A DNA stretch of 64,000 nt, taken from Aquipseudomonas alcaligenes MRY13-0052. GTDB taxonomy: Bacteria; Pseudomonadota; Gammaproteobacteria; Pseudomonadales; Pseudomonadaceae. The DNA lies in the NCBI GenBank assembly GCA_000474255.1, contig BATO01000022.1, positions 1 through 64,000 of the forward strand, given 5' to 3'. The translations under genes were made by a program, and so were the position numbers. The stretch's first letter is position 1. The number at the start of each line of letters is the position of its first letter. Positions 32,266 to 40,353 of the stretch are shown piece after piece. The notes under the pieces were generated by a model. That model had not been told where the DNA came from. It saw only the letters and a list, made by a program, of their open reading frames with translations, and ran no database searches.

Positions 32266-33471
32266 ATGCAGCCCTGGCTGACGCTGGTGGGGATAGGCGA
32301 GGACGGCTACGCCGGCCTGGGCAAGGCCGCGCGCCACGCGCTGCTGGCCGCCGAGGAGGTGGTGGGCGCCCCGCGCCAGCTGGAATTGCTGCCCCATTGC
32401 ATTCGCGCCCGGCGCACTGCCTGGCCCAGCCCCTTCTCCCTGGAGCCGTTGCTGCAACGCCGTGGCGCGCCGGTCTGCGTGTTGGCCAGCGGTGACCCGA
32501 TGCTGTTCGGCGTCGGCGCCAGCCTGGCGCGGCAGTTGCCCGCCGACGAGCTGCGTGTGCTACCCGCGCCCTCGTCCACCTCCCTGGCCGCCGCGCGCCT
32601 GGGGTGGGCGCTGCAGGACACCAGCCTGGTCTCCCTGGTGGCGCGGCCCCTCGCTGCACTCAACCTGCACCTGCATGACGGCGCCCGCCTGCTGGTGCTG
32701 AGCAACGACGGCGCAAGCCCCGCTGCTATCGCTGGCCTGCTGAACGAACGCGGCTTCGGCCCCAGCGCCATGACCGTGCTGGAGCACCTGGGTGGCCCGG
32801 CCGAGCGGCGCATCGATGGAATCGCCGGCGAGTGGCCGGCCATGGAGGTCGCCGCCCTCAACCTGGTGGCCATCGACTGCCGCGCCGGCGAGCAGGCCCG
32901 GCGCCTGCCGCTCACCTGCGGCCTGCCCGACGACGCCTATCGCCACGACGGCCAGCTGACCAAGCGCGACGTTCGCGCCATCACCCTCGCACGCTTGGCC
33001 CCGCAACCCGGGCAACTGCTCTGGGACGTGGGCGCCGGCAGCGGCTCCATCGGCATCGAATGGATGCGCGCCCATCCCACCTGCCGCGCCCTCGCCGTCG
33101 AAGCCGACGAGGGCCGCCAGGCGCACATCCGCCACAACCGCGACGCCCTCGGCGTGCCCGGCCTGCAACTGGTGGCCGGCCAGGCCCCCACCGCCCTCGA
33201 CGGCCTGCCCGCGCCCGATGCGGTGTTCATCGGCGGCGGCGTCACCGAACCCGGTGTGCTGGAGCGGTGCTGGAGCCAGCTCAAGCCCGGCGGCCGCCTG
33301 GTGGCCAATGCCGTGACCCTGCAGAGCGAGGCGGTGCTGGTGGCCTTCCGCGAAGCCCATGGCGGCGAGCTGACCCGCATCGCCATCGCCCAGGCCCAGC
33401 CCCTGGGCGGCTTCGACACCTGGCGCTCGGCACTGCCCATCACCCTGTTCGAGGTGCTCAAGGATGCCTAG
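32266..33471 (+). CDS. cobL: Precorrin-6Y C5,15-methyltransferase (decarboxylating)
   Basis: Double methylation and acetate decarboxylation to precorrin-8X. 401 residues fusing CbiE (about 1-195, [20 protein letters not shown] start) and CbiT (about 205-395, SAM-binding VGAGSGS at 255-261). ATG 32266 follows GAGGA. Divergent from cobG, it does not lie behind the riboswitch, which is on the other strand. Confidence 0.95.
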   Translation: MQPWLTLVGIGEDGYAGLGKAARHALLAAEEVVGAPRQLELLPHCIRARRTAWPSPFSLEPLLQRRGAPVCVLASGDPMLFGVGASLARQLPADELRVLPAPSSTSLAAARLGWALQDTSLVSLVARPLAALNLHLHDGARLLVLSNDGASPAAIAGLLNERGFGPSAMTVLEHLGGPAERRIDGIAGEWPAMEVAALNLVAIDCRAGEQARRLPLTCGLPDDAYRHDGQLTKRDVRAITLARLAPQPGQLLWDVGAGSGSIGIEWMRAHPTCRALAVEADEGRQAHIRHNRDALGVPGLQLVAGQAPTALDGLPAPDAVFIGGGVTEPGVLERCWSQLKPGGRLVANAVTLQSEAVLVAFREAHGGELTRIAIAQAQPLGGFDTWRSALPITLFEVLKDA

Positions 33472-33515
33472 GTTGGCGCCGAGCGCCGCCGAGTCCTGCC
33501 CTGCACGACCCCGCC

Positions 33516-34613
33516 ATGCGTGATGAAACCCCTGAACAGCCGGCGCCCCTGCGCAGCGGCTACACCACCGGCAGTTGTGCCACCGCCACCAGCTTGGCGG
33601 CGGCGCGCCTGTTGCTGGGCGGCGCGGCGAGCGACGCGGTGGAGATCGTCCTGCCCAAGGGCCAGCAGGTGCTCATGCGCCTGGAGTTCTGCCGCCTGAT
33701 CGATGGCGGCGCCGAGGCGGGCACCCTGAAGGATGCCGGCGATGACCCGGACGTGACCCACTGCGCGCTGATCTACGCCCAGGTGCGCCTGGCCGCCGAG
33801 CCGGGGGTGCGCTTCCACGCCGGGCCCGGCGTCGGCACCGTCACCAAACCGGGCCTGACCCAGGCGGTGGGCGAGCCGGCGATCAACCCGGTGCCACGGC
33901 GGATGATGACCGAGCACCTCACGCGCCTGGCCCAGGAGCGCGGTCACGCCGGCGGCTTCGAGGTCACCGTCTGCGTGCAGGGCGGCGCCGAGCTGGCGCT
34001 GAAAACCATGAACCCGCGCCTGGGCATCCTCGGTGGCCTGTCGATCCTCGGCACCACCGGCATCGTCCGGCCCTTCTCCTGCTCGGCCTACGTCGCCTCC
34101 ATCCACCAGGGCATCGACGTCGCCCGCGCCAACGGCTTCACCCACCTGGCCGCCTGCACCGGCAACGCCAGCGAGGACGCCATGCGCCACCGCTATGGTT
34201 TCGACGACACCGCACTGATCGAGATGGGCGACTTCGCCGGCGCCGTGCTCAAGCACCTGCGCAAGGCCCCGGTGGAGAAGCTCAGCCTCTGTGGTGGCTT
34301 CGGCAAGATCAGCAAGCTCGCCGCCGGCCATATGGACCTGCACAGCCGCCACTCCAGCATCGACCTGCCGCTGCTCGCCGAATGGGCCGCCGGCCTGGGC
34401 GCCGATGCCGAGCTGCAGGACGCCATGCGCGGCGCCAACACCAGCCAGCAGGCACTGGCGCTGGCCCACGCCGCCGGGGTGCCCCTGGGCGATACGGTCT
34501 GCGCCCACGCCCTGGCCTTCGCCCGTCGTACCGTACCCGCCGGCGTCAGCCTGGAAGTCTTCGCCATCGACCGCCAGGGCAACCTGGTGGGCCAGGCCCT
34601 GGAGCACCCATGA
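33516..34613 (+). CDS. cbiD: Cobalt-precorrin-5B C1-methyltransferase
   Basis: C1 methylation step, normally of the anaerobic pathway; here it presumably replaces CobF in an otherwise aerobic route. 365 residues, with the CbiD hallmark [19 protein letters not shown] near residues 13-31 and the glycine-rich [16 protein letters not shown] near 168-183. It overlaps cobK by 4 bases (ATGA). Confidence 0.94.
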   Translation: MRDETPEQPAPLRSGYTTGSCATATSLAAARLLLGGAASDAVEIVLPKGQQVLMRLEFCRLIDGGAEAGTLKDAGDDPDVTHCALIYAQVRLAAEPGVRFHAGPGVGTVTKPGLTQAVGEPAINPVPRRMMTEHLTRLAQERGHAGGFEVTVCVQGGAELALKTMNPRLGILGGLSILGTTGIVRPFSCSAYVASIHQGIDVARANGFTHLAACTGNASEDAMRHRYGFDDTALIEMGDFAGAVLKHLRKAPVEKLSLCGGFGKISKLAAGHMDLHSRHSSIDLPLLAEWAAGLGADAELQDAMRGANTSQQALALAHAAGVPLGDTVCAHALAFARRTVPAGVSLEVFAIDRQGNLVGQALEHP

Positions 34614-35341
34614 CACGCATCCTGCTGCTGGGCGGGGTCACCGAGGCCCTGGCCCTGGCCCGGCGCCTGGGCCCCGAACACACCTACAGCCTCGCCGGCC
34701 TCGGCAAGGTGCCGGCCGACCTGAGCTGCCAGGTGCGTGTCGGCGGCTACGGCGGTGCCGAGGGGCTGGCGCACTACATCGAGGACAACGGCATCGGCCT
34801 GCTGCTCGATGCCACCCATCCCTATGCCGCACAGATCAGCCACAACGCCGCCCGCGCTGCCGAGCTTGCTGGCGTGCCCTGCTGGGCATTGCGTCGCCCC
34901 GGCTGGCGCGCCGGCGAGGGTGACGATTGGCGCGAGGTGGTCGGCTGGGCCGAGCTGCTCGACGCCCTGGCCACCTTCCAGCGCCCCTTCTTCACCCTTG
35001 GCCGCGAACCCCTGGAGCACCTGGGTGAAATCCCCGCCCACCAGCACTGGACGGTGCGCTGCCTGCAAAGCCAGGCGCCCGGTGAACGCTTCGAGGTGAT
35101 CGGCGCCCGTGGCCCGTTCGTTCTGGATGAGGAGCGTGCGTTGTTCGAGCGGCTGCGCAGCGACGTGCTGATCAGCAAGAACAGCGGCAGCCAGTCCACT
35201 GAACCCAAGCTGCAGGTGGCCCGCGAGCGTGGCCTGCCGGTGCTGATCCTCAAGCGCCCCGAGCTGCCTCCCGTCACCCGTGAATTCGACTCGCTCGACG
35301 GCCTCTGGCAGGCCCTCGTCCCCTACCTGGAAACACCATGA
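34610..35341 (+). CDS. cobK: Precorrin-6A reductase
   Basis: NADPH-dependent reduction of precorrin-6A to dihydro-precorrin-6A. 243 residues; N-terminal [17 protein letters not shown], conserved [16 protein letters not shown] near 65-80, and C-terminal [23 protein letters not shown], all typical CobK/CbiJ. Overlaps cbiD upstream and the next gene by 4 bases. Confidence 0.94.
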   Translation: MTRILLLGGVTEALALARRLGPEHTYSLAGLGKVPADLSCQVRVGGYGGAEGLAHYIEDNGIGLLLDATHPYAAQISHNAARAAELAGVPCWALRRPGWRAGEGDDWREVVGWAELLDALATFQRPFFTLGREPLEHLGEIPAHQHWTVRCLQSQAPGERFEVIGARGPFVLDEERALFERLRSDVLISKNSGSQSTEPKLQVARERGLPVLILKRPELPPVTREFDSLDGLWQALVPYLETP

Positions 35342-36054
35342 CCGCCACTTCCTACGCTCGCGTGCTGTTCGCCGGGCCCGACCTCGACACCGGCTCCTTC
35401 GCCGAGCTGTTCCGCCGCCAGCTGAGTGCCCTGCGTGGTGAGGCGGCACTCGCCGATATCGTCGACACCGGTGCCGGTCACGACGCCTTGCTGAACGCCG
35501 TGCAGGCCAGCCCGCGCCCGCTGCTGGTAATCGACCTCGACCCGCAGTCCAGCGCTCAGCACCTCGACTGGTTGCGCGGCGAACTGGGCCGTCTCGACGC
35601 CGCCGAGCAACTCTTCGTCGCCAGCCTGCTGGGCCAGTACGACAGCGACCCGGCCGGCGCCGCCGTCGCCCTGGTCGAGCGCCGCGAGCTGCACCTGGCC
35701 TGCGTCGGCGTACCGGAGCTGCCGGGCAGCCACGCCTGGTCCTGCATCCCGCCCCACGCCCGCCGCCTGCTGCTGTGCAACGGCCCGCGCTGTACCCGCC
35801 GTGGTGCGCTGCCGCTGTGGAAGAAACTGCGGGAAACCCTCAAGGCCGCCGGCAAGCTGGAGTGCGAAGGCGGCGTGCACATCACCCGCACCCAATGCCA
35901 GTTCCCCTGCGACCTCGGCCCCACCGCCAGCCTCTACCCGGAAGGCGAGTGGTACCGCATCCGCGATGAAGCGGAGGTGCTGCGCTGGGTGCAGGAACGA
36001 ATAGTCGAGGAGCGGGCGGTGCCGGAGATGCTGACCAGCCCGGGCCCGCTTTGA
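35338..36054 (+). CDS. Thioredoxin-like [2Fe-2S] ferredoxin protein of the cob operon
   Basis: 238 residues, two parts. The first about 140 residues have no recognised motif (a CbiX/DUF-like alpha-beta pattern). The C-terminal part holds CNGPRCTRRGALPLW, then CEGGVHITRTQCQFPC, the four-cysteine spacing of thioredoxin-fold [2Fe-2S] ferredoxins. It overlaps cobK by 4 bases, so it is expressed with cobalamin genes; electron supply to a corrin reductase or chelatase step is possible but inferred. P. aeruginosa has a similar uncharacterised gene in this place, from memory. Confidence 0.7.
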   Translation: MTATSYARVLFAGPDLDTGSFAELFRRQLSALRGEAALADIVDTGAGHDALLNAVQASPRPLLVIDLDPQSSAQHLDWLRGELGRLDAAEQLFVASLLGQYDSDPAGAAVALVERRELHLACVGVPELPGSHAWSCIPPHARRLLLCNGPRCTRRGALPLWKKLRETLKAAGKLECEGGVHITRTQCQFPCDLGPTASLYPEGEWYRIRDEAEVLRWVQERIVEERAVPEMLTSPGPL

Positions 36055-36065
36055 AGGAGAGATCG

Positions 36066-36227
36066 ATGAAACGCGACGACACGCGGAAAGACGCCCGGAA
36101 CAGGGCTGATACGACTCAAGTGAGCAGGGCGCAAGCCTGGCTGCTGGCCAACCGTGAAGCCATCGCCGCCTACAACCGGCATGTGGACGAGCACGGCGTG
36201 TTCAGCGATGGCGTGCGCCGCTTCTGA
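36066..36227 (+). CDS. Very small CcdA-antitoxin-like protein without DNA-binding domain
   Basis: 53 residues with a good ribosome site (GGAGAG). Residues 20-53 (SRAQAWLLANREAIAAYNRH then VDEHGVFSDGVRRF) match the C-terminal, toxin-binding part of CcdA antitoxins. The ribbon-helix-helix DNA-binding half is missing; only 19 charged residues precede. No CcdB-like toxin gene is adjacent. It follows the Fe-S protein by 11 bases, so it is probably the last gene of the cobL operon. Confidence 0.6.
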   Translation: MKRDDTRKDARNRADTTQVSRAQAWLLANREAIAAYNRHVDEHGVFSDGVRRF

Positions 36228-36231
36228 TGGC

Positions 36232-36375
36232 TCAGCCGGGTTGTGCTTCTCGTGCCGGCAGGGCGGGTTCGCTCAAGCGATAGAGCGTCCAGGCCGAGGC
36301 GCCGATGATGAACAGGGCGAGCAGGCTAGAGGCTGGCGGTGTGCTTGTCCATAGGCCTTGTGGAGCCGCGCTCAC
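36232..36375 (-). CDS. Candidate 47-residue single-span membrane protein
   Basis: The GTG start overlaps the MFS stop (GTGA), giving possible translational coupling. The sequence has one hydrophobic span (SLLALFIIGASAWTLY, about 18-33) and a short polar tail. It ends 4 bases after the convergent CcdA-like gene. No homology recognised and no separate ribosome site, so it could be chance. Confidence 0.35.
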   Translation of the reverse strand: MSAAPQGLWTSTPPASSLLALFIIGASAWTLYRLSEPALPAREAQPG

Positions 36376-37514
36376 CGCGCGAAGCGACCCGCCGTGAGCG
36401 GTGCCGAGAGCATAAGCGCGCCGAGGATCATGAAGGCCGTGACCAGGCCCAGGCCCTGGGCGACGAAGCTCACCAGCGCAGGCCCGGCGAGTACGCCGGC
36501 GTAGCCGACGGTGGTCACGGCGGCCACCGCGAGGTTGGGCGGCATGGCGCTCTGGCGGCCGGCGGCGGTGAACAGCACCGGCACGATATTGGCCGCGCCC
36601 AGCCCGACCAGCAGGAAGCCCGCCAGCGCCAGAACGCTGTGCGGGGCCAGCAGCATCAGCGCGAAGCCGGCCGTGGCCAGCAGGCCGCCGCCCACCAGCA
36701 CGCGGTACTCTCCCAGGCGGGCGATCACCCGGTCGCCCGTCAGCCGGCCGCTGAGCATCGCCAGGGAGAACAGTGCGTAGCCGATCCCGGCCTGGGCCGG
36801 GTCGAACTGGCGGGTCTCCACCAGCAGGATGGCGCCCCAATCCAGCAGCGCGCCTTCGGCCAGGAACATGGCGAAGGTCAGTGCCCCCAGCAGCAGAACG
36901 ATTCCGCGTGGCAGCACGAACAGCGGCCCTTCGCTGCCCGAACGGGTGCGCAACAGGCGCGGTGCTGCGAGGGCGAGCCCGAGGATGACCACCAGCAGGG
37001 CGACGAGAATCGCCGGCAGCGGTGCCAGCCCGGCGGCCAGCAGCCCGGTCATGCCGAGGGAGCCAACGAAACCGCCGAGGCTGAACAGGCCGTGGAAGCC
37101 CGACATCAAGGGAACCGGTGCGTCGTTCGCCACCTCCACGGCGTGGATGTTCATCGCTACGTCCATGGCCCCCAGGGAAGCGCCGAACAAGGCCAGGGCC
37201 AGGGCCAGCACCAGGCTGGAGTCGGCACCGGCCAGCAGCGGCATGGCGCAGCACAGGCCCACCCCGCCCACCAGGATCACCGGGCGTGCGCCGATCCGCC
37301 CGGCCAGCACACCGGCCACCGGCATGGACAGCATCGAACCGGCTCCCAGGCACAGCAGCAACAGCCCCAGCACCGCCTCCTCGATACCCAGGCGTGCCTT
37401 GGCGTAAGGCACCAGCGGCGCCCAGCAGGCCATGCCGAAGCCGGAGACGAAGAACGCCAGGCGCGTGGCGAGGCGGGTGGCTGAGCTGTCGGCGCAGGGC
37501 ACGGCTTGGTTCAT
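36372..37514 (-). CDS. YbjJ-like MFS transporter
   Basis: Inner-membrane major facilitator of unknown substrate. 380 residues, twelve hydrophobic segments; FFVSGFGMACWAPLVPYAKARL at the N-terminus and GAMDVAMNIHAVEVA near 110-124 resemble the E. coli YbjJ family. A single gene transcribed against the cob genes, with no local clue to its substrate. Confidence 0.8.
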   Translation of the reverse strand: MNQAVPCADSSATRLATRLAFFVSGFGMACWAPLVPYAKARLGIEEAVLGLLLLCLGAGSMLSMPVAGVLAGRIGARPVILVGGVGLCCAMPLLAGADSSLVLALALALFGASLGAMDVAMNIHAVEVANDAPVPLMSGFHGLFSLGGFVGSLGMTGLLAAGLAPLPAILVALLVVILGLALAAPRLLRTRSGSEGPLFVLPRGIVLLLGALTFAMFLAEGALLDWGAILLVETRQFDPAQAGIGYALFSLAMLSGRLTGDRVIARLGEYRVLVGGGLLATAGFALMLLAPHSVLALAGFLLVGLGAANIVPVLFTAAGRQSAMPPNLAVAAVTTVGYAGVLAGPALVSFVAQGLGLVTAFMILGALMLSAPLTAGRFAR

Positions 37515-37631
37515 CGGGCATTCCGCAAAGAAAAGGGGCGGACCTTAACACGCACCCGGGGCGGGCGACGTTCGACCATCTGGTTGATGGACGATCCAGG
37601 GCGCGGGTGGTTCAGGGGGGCGGTGGAAAAC

Positions 37632-38012
37632 TCAAGCCTGGAGAATGACGGGGGCTTCCCAGGCTAGGACGCTCAGGCACCTGTCCACGCCGGAGACCAG
37701 ATACTCCTTCAGCGCCCGGTCGTCACTGAGGAAACCCGGGCGCAGGCGCTCCTGATCGAACCAGCCGCCGGCAGTGATCTCGTGCAGCCAGCCATCGGAA
37801 CACTGCGGCCAGAACTCCAGGAGGTCGCCTTCATCCAGCATCCGGAAACCTTCCACGGCCGAGATACGGACCTGTACCACCCTCTGTGTGCCAAGGTCCC
37901 GAAGCCGCAGTGTCAGGCTGTCGAGGTCGTAGTCGAGGTGGTGCAGCTCCATCCGTGACCCGCCGGCTAGGCGGGACGCGGTCACCGCTCGCAACTGTTC
38001 GTCGTTACTCAT
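37632..38012 (-). CDS. Hypothetical protein, 126 residues
   Basis: No family recognised. Start taken at ATG 38012 because AAGGA lies 6 bases before it; an in-frame ATG at 38018 touches the ribosome site. The protein is acidic, soluble, without signal peptide, with several tryptophans (LEFWPQCSDGWLHEITAGGWF). Same strand as the MFS gene downstream but 117 bases away. Confidence 0.6.
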   Translation of the reverse strand: MSNDEQLRAVTASRLAGGSRMELHHLDYDLDSLTLRLRDLGTQRVVQVRISAVEGFRMLDEGDLLEFWPQCSDGWLHEITAGGWFDQERLRPGFLSDDRALKEYLVSGVDRCLSVLAWEAPVILQA

Positions 38013-38053
38013 GCTCATTCCTTGCTGTCGTGCTTGCCGAGTTGGCTCCCATT

Positions 38054-38144
38054 GGTGGACCGGTAAAGCGTGGTCCACCCGAAGTCGCATGCCATTCACG
38101 GGGTTCCCCCGCGGGTAGGGTGGACATCGCTCTTTATGTCCACC
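38054..38144. repeat. Two related inverted repeats (GGTGGAC type)
   Basis: GGTGGACC (38054-38061) pairs with GGTCCACC (38072-38079), and GGTGGACAT (38119-38127) pairs with ATGTCCACC (38136-38144). Such GTAGGGTGGAC elements recur between Pseudomonas genes. Nothing else is seen in 38019-38173. Confidence 0.5.
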
Positions 38145-38173
38145 AAGCGGTGCCTATTCCGAGCGCATCCGGC

Positions 38174-38806
38174 TCAGTCCGACAGCACCCGGTATTCCGC
38201 ACCCAGTTCCTCGGCCAATTGGCGGGCGCGGCCGAGGCGGATGGGGCCGCCTTCGATATCCACCAGCAGCGTGTCGCAGCCCAGCGGCTCCAGGGCGGGC
38301 CAGTCCTTGAGGCGGCCATCGGTGAGGATGAGCACGCGCTGGTGCTCCGAGGGCTTCTGTCGTTGGCGGCGCTGCAACCAGTCACGGGCCAGGTGCAGGG
38401 CCTCGATCAGCGGGGTGCCGCCGCCGGCGCCGAGGCCGTCGAGCCATTGATGCAGTGGCGCCGAGGCTTTGCTGCCCTGCCACAGCCAGCGCGGTTCGCG
38501 GCCGGTGGCGTGGAGCACGGCGAGGCGGGCGCGCTGGCGGTAGGCGGATTCGAACAGCCCGGCCAGCAGGCCCTTGGCGCGTGACAGGGCGCCGTGGCGG
38601 CGGGTGGAGGCGGAGGCGTCCACCAGCACCAGCCAGAGTGCATCGGGGCTTTGGCCTCGGGGGCGGCGGACCAGGTCGTCGGCCTTGCGCGGGCGGCCGC
38701 GCAGCAGGGTCGGCAGCCACTGGATGGCACCGTCGCGCCCGCCACGGGCCGGGCCGCTGCGGCCGTTGGCGAGTGTCCCGGGGCCTGGTCTGGCATCCGC
38801 GCCCAT
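38174..38806 (-). CDS. VWA-domain protein, ChlD/BchD-like chelatase subunit
   Basis: 210 residues. The MIDAS metal-binding motif DASASTR is visible (LWLVLVDASASTRRHGALSR near 60-79) with the later GGGTPLIEAL and LILTDGR of VWA domains. With the adjacent ChlI-like ATPase it probably forms the AAA+/VWA pair that powers CobN. Start uncertain: ATG 38806 is the only ATG, and the frame remains open upstream into the ATPase gene, so a non-ATG start overlapping that gene is possible. Confidence 0.8.
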   Translation of the reverse strand: MGADARPGPGTLANGRSGPARGGRDGAIQWLPTLLRGRPRKADDLVRRPRGQSPDALWLVLVDASASTRRHGALSRAKGLLAGLFESAYRQRARLAVLHATGREPRWLWQGSKASAPLHQWLDGLGAGGGTPLIEALHLARDWLQRRQRQKPSEHQRVLILTDGRLKDWPALEPLGCDTLLVDIEGGPIRLGRARQLAEELGAEYRVLSD

Positions 38807-38826
38807 GACCCGGCGCGGGCGGATGC

Positions 38827-39831
38827 TCAGGGCTTTTTTGGCCAGCCCGGCAGCTCGCGTCGGGTGTCGGTGGGCACGGGTTGCGCGGGCAGCTCGCCCC
38901 ACTGGCCTTCGGCGCCGGCGGCATCGCTGGGCGCCGGCGCGGAGGCGGGCGATTGTGCCGGCGGGGCCGAGGGTGGCGTTGCGTGGCGACGGCGATGGGC
39001 CAGGGCGAAGTGCTCGACGGCGTCGATATCCTCCGCCTCGATACGTGGCGCGCCACGCCAGGCGGCATGGGCGCGGGCGGCGCGCAGCCACACCAGGTCG
39101 GCGCGCAGGCCGTCGACGCCGGCGGCGAAACAGCGCTGGGCGATCCGGTCCAGGGCGCTGTCATCCAGGGGGATGGTGGCGAGGCGTTCGCGGGCGTCCT
39201 GGCAACGGCGCGCGAGGGCCTGCTGCGGGGCGTCCCACTGGGCGATGAAACCCTGCGGGTCGGCGTCGAAGGCCAGGCGGCGGCGCACGATTTCGGCGCG
39301 CTCGGCCGGTTGCGGCTGGCCGTCGAGGGTGACCTTGAGGCCGAAGCGGTCCAGCAGTTGCGGGCGCAGCTCGCCTTCCTCGGGGTTCATGGTGCCGATC
39401 AGCACGAAGCGCGCGGCGTGGCGATGGGACAGGCCGTCGCGCTCCACCAGGTTGACGCCGCTGGCGGCGACGTCCAGCAGCAGGTCCACCAGGTGGTCGG
39501 GCAGCAGGTTCACCTCGTCGACATAGAGCACGCCACCGTGGGCCTTGGCCAGGACGCCGGGGGAGAACTGCGCACGGCCTTCGCCCAGGGCCGCGTCGAG
39601 GTCGAGGGTGCCGACGATGCGTTCCTCGCTGGCGCCCAGGGGCAGGGTGACGAAGATGCCTTGCGGCAGCAGGTCGGCGATGCCCCGGGCCAGGGTGGAC
39701 TTGGCCATGCCGCGCGGGCCTTCGATCAGCACACCGCCGATGGCCGGGTCGATGGCTGCCAGGTACAGCGCGAGCTTCAGCTCGTCGGCGGCGACCACGG
39801 CGCTCAAGGGGAAGTGGGGGAGCTCGGACAT
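38827..39831 (-). CDS. ChlI/BchI-like AAA+ chelatase ATPase
   Basis: 334 residues of the magnesium-chelatase I type. Walker A is GPRGMAKST (about 38-46), Walker B is [20 protein letters not shown] (about 101-120) and sensor 1 [20 protein letters not shown] (about 145-164). Placed with the VWA gene beside cobN; no CobS/CobT genes are present in the window. AGGAA precedes ATG 39831. Pro/Ala-rich tail after about 285. Confidence 0.88.
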   Translation of the reverse strand: MSELPHFPLSAVVAADELKLALYLAAIDPAIGGVLIEGPRGMAKSTLARGIADLLPQGIFVTLPLGASEERIVGTLDLDAALGEGRAQFSPGVLAKAHGGVLYVDEVNLLPDHLVDLLLDVAASGVNLVERDGLSHRHAARFVLIGTMNPEEGELRPQLLDRFGLKVTLDGQPQPAERAEIVRRRLAFDADPQGFIAQWDAPQQALARRCQDARERLATIPLDDSALDRIAQRCFAAGVDGLRADLVWLRAARAHAAWRGAPRIEAEDIDAVEHFALAHRRRHATPPSAPPAQSPASAPAPSDAAGAEGQWGELPAQPVPTDTRRELPGWPKKP

Positions 39832-39898
39832 GACGGGTTCCTGAAAACGCATCGCGGCATGGTAGCGAAAGGCCGAACGCGCCGATAGAAATCAGTGA

Positions 39899-39927
39899 TT
39901 GAACGGCGGCCGGCGATGCAGTAATTT
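39899..39927 (+). promoter_or_regulatory. Candidate promoter of the DAHP synthase leader
   Basis: TTGAAC at 39899-39904 and TAATTT at 39922-39927 with 17-base spacing. The -10 is weak (3 of 6). It would start the leader about 20 bases before the first peptide. Confidence 0.35.
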
Positions 39928-39953
39928 GGCCAGCATTCGCTTTGGAGATCGTC

Positions 39954-40073
39954 ATGCCGCAGCTCGCTTCCACTCCGCTCACCGCTTGCCAGGCCCAGCG
40001 CCCGGCACGTGCGCGCGTGGCTGCTGCGGCCAGCTATTTCTATGGGTATTGGTTTAGCCACGGGCTGGCCTGA
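39954..40073 (+). CDS. Aromatic-rich leader peptide 1
   Basis: 39 residues starting at ATG 39954 with GGAG six bases upstream. Residues 27-36 read SYFYGYWFSH: three Tyr, two Phe and one Trp in seven consecutive codons, using TAT and TTT which are disfavoured in this GC-rich genome. The stop lies in the ascending arm of a 7-bp hairpin, and a strong terminator follows 50 bases later. This is the architecture of ribosome-mediated attenuation, with stalling on charged tRNA-Tyr/Phe/Trp shortage. Confidence 0.72.
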   Translation: MPQLASTPLTACQAQRPARARVAAAASYFYGYWFSHGLA

Positions 40074-40086
40074 TACCTGATCAGGC
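40068..40086 (+). promoter_or_regulatory. Pause hairpin of the leader
   Basis: Bases 40068-40074 pair perfectly with 40080-40086 around a 5-base loop. The stop codon of leader peptide 1 (40071-40073) is inside the left arm, so a ribosome finishing the peptide would melt it. Corresponds in position to the 1:2 hairpin of classical attenuators. Confidence 0.55.
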
Positions 40087-40122
40087 GGCCCACTCCAGCA
40101 GGGTCGCCAACCAAAGCTCCAC

Positions 40123-40163
40123 AAAACCCCCGGTCGGCAACCCGCCCGGGGGTTTTTGTTTTT
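40123..40163 (+). terminator. Attenuator terminator before DAHP synthase
   Basis: An 11-bp stem (40123-40133 with 40146-40156), one mismatch, then 3 more pairs around CAAC, followed by TTTTTGTTTTT. It lies 190 bases before the DAHP synthase start and after leader peptide 1, so it must be read through for expression. I could not settle the antiterminator pairing by eye. Confidence 0.85.
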
Positions 40164-40207
40164 CCAGGGCCCACAAGGCCAAACGCACGTAATCCGAGGA
40201 TCGCACC

Positions 40208-40309
40208 ATGATCAGCTACCGCACCTACGCCACCTATTACCGCAACTCCGACTGGCGATTTAGCCGCTTCGCCGCCGCACTCACACCCCTGAATCGAACA
40301 CCCAGTTAG
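40208..40309 (+). CDS. Aromatic-rich leader peptide 2
   Basis: 33 residues, start ATG 40208 with GAGG at good spacing. The first 20 residues include four Tyr, one Trp and two Phe (ISYRTYATYYRNSDWRFSRF). It lies after the terminator and ends 44 bases before the DAHP synthase ATG, so it could act as a second, translational sensing step. Not homologous by eye to peptide 1 except in composition. Confidence 0.62.
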   Translation: MISYRTYATYYRNSDWRFSRFAAALTPLNRTPS

Positions 40310-40353
40310 AGCGCCGCGCGCGGACCGAACCGCGCCGGCCGAGGATGCCCGTC

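Noticed and set aside
39832-40353. TyrR/PhhR operator before the DAHP synthase gene
   Set aside because: No TGTAAA-N6-TTTACA-like palindrome was found; control is better explained by the leader peptides and terminator.
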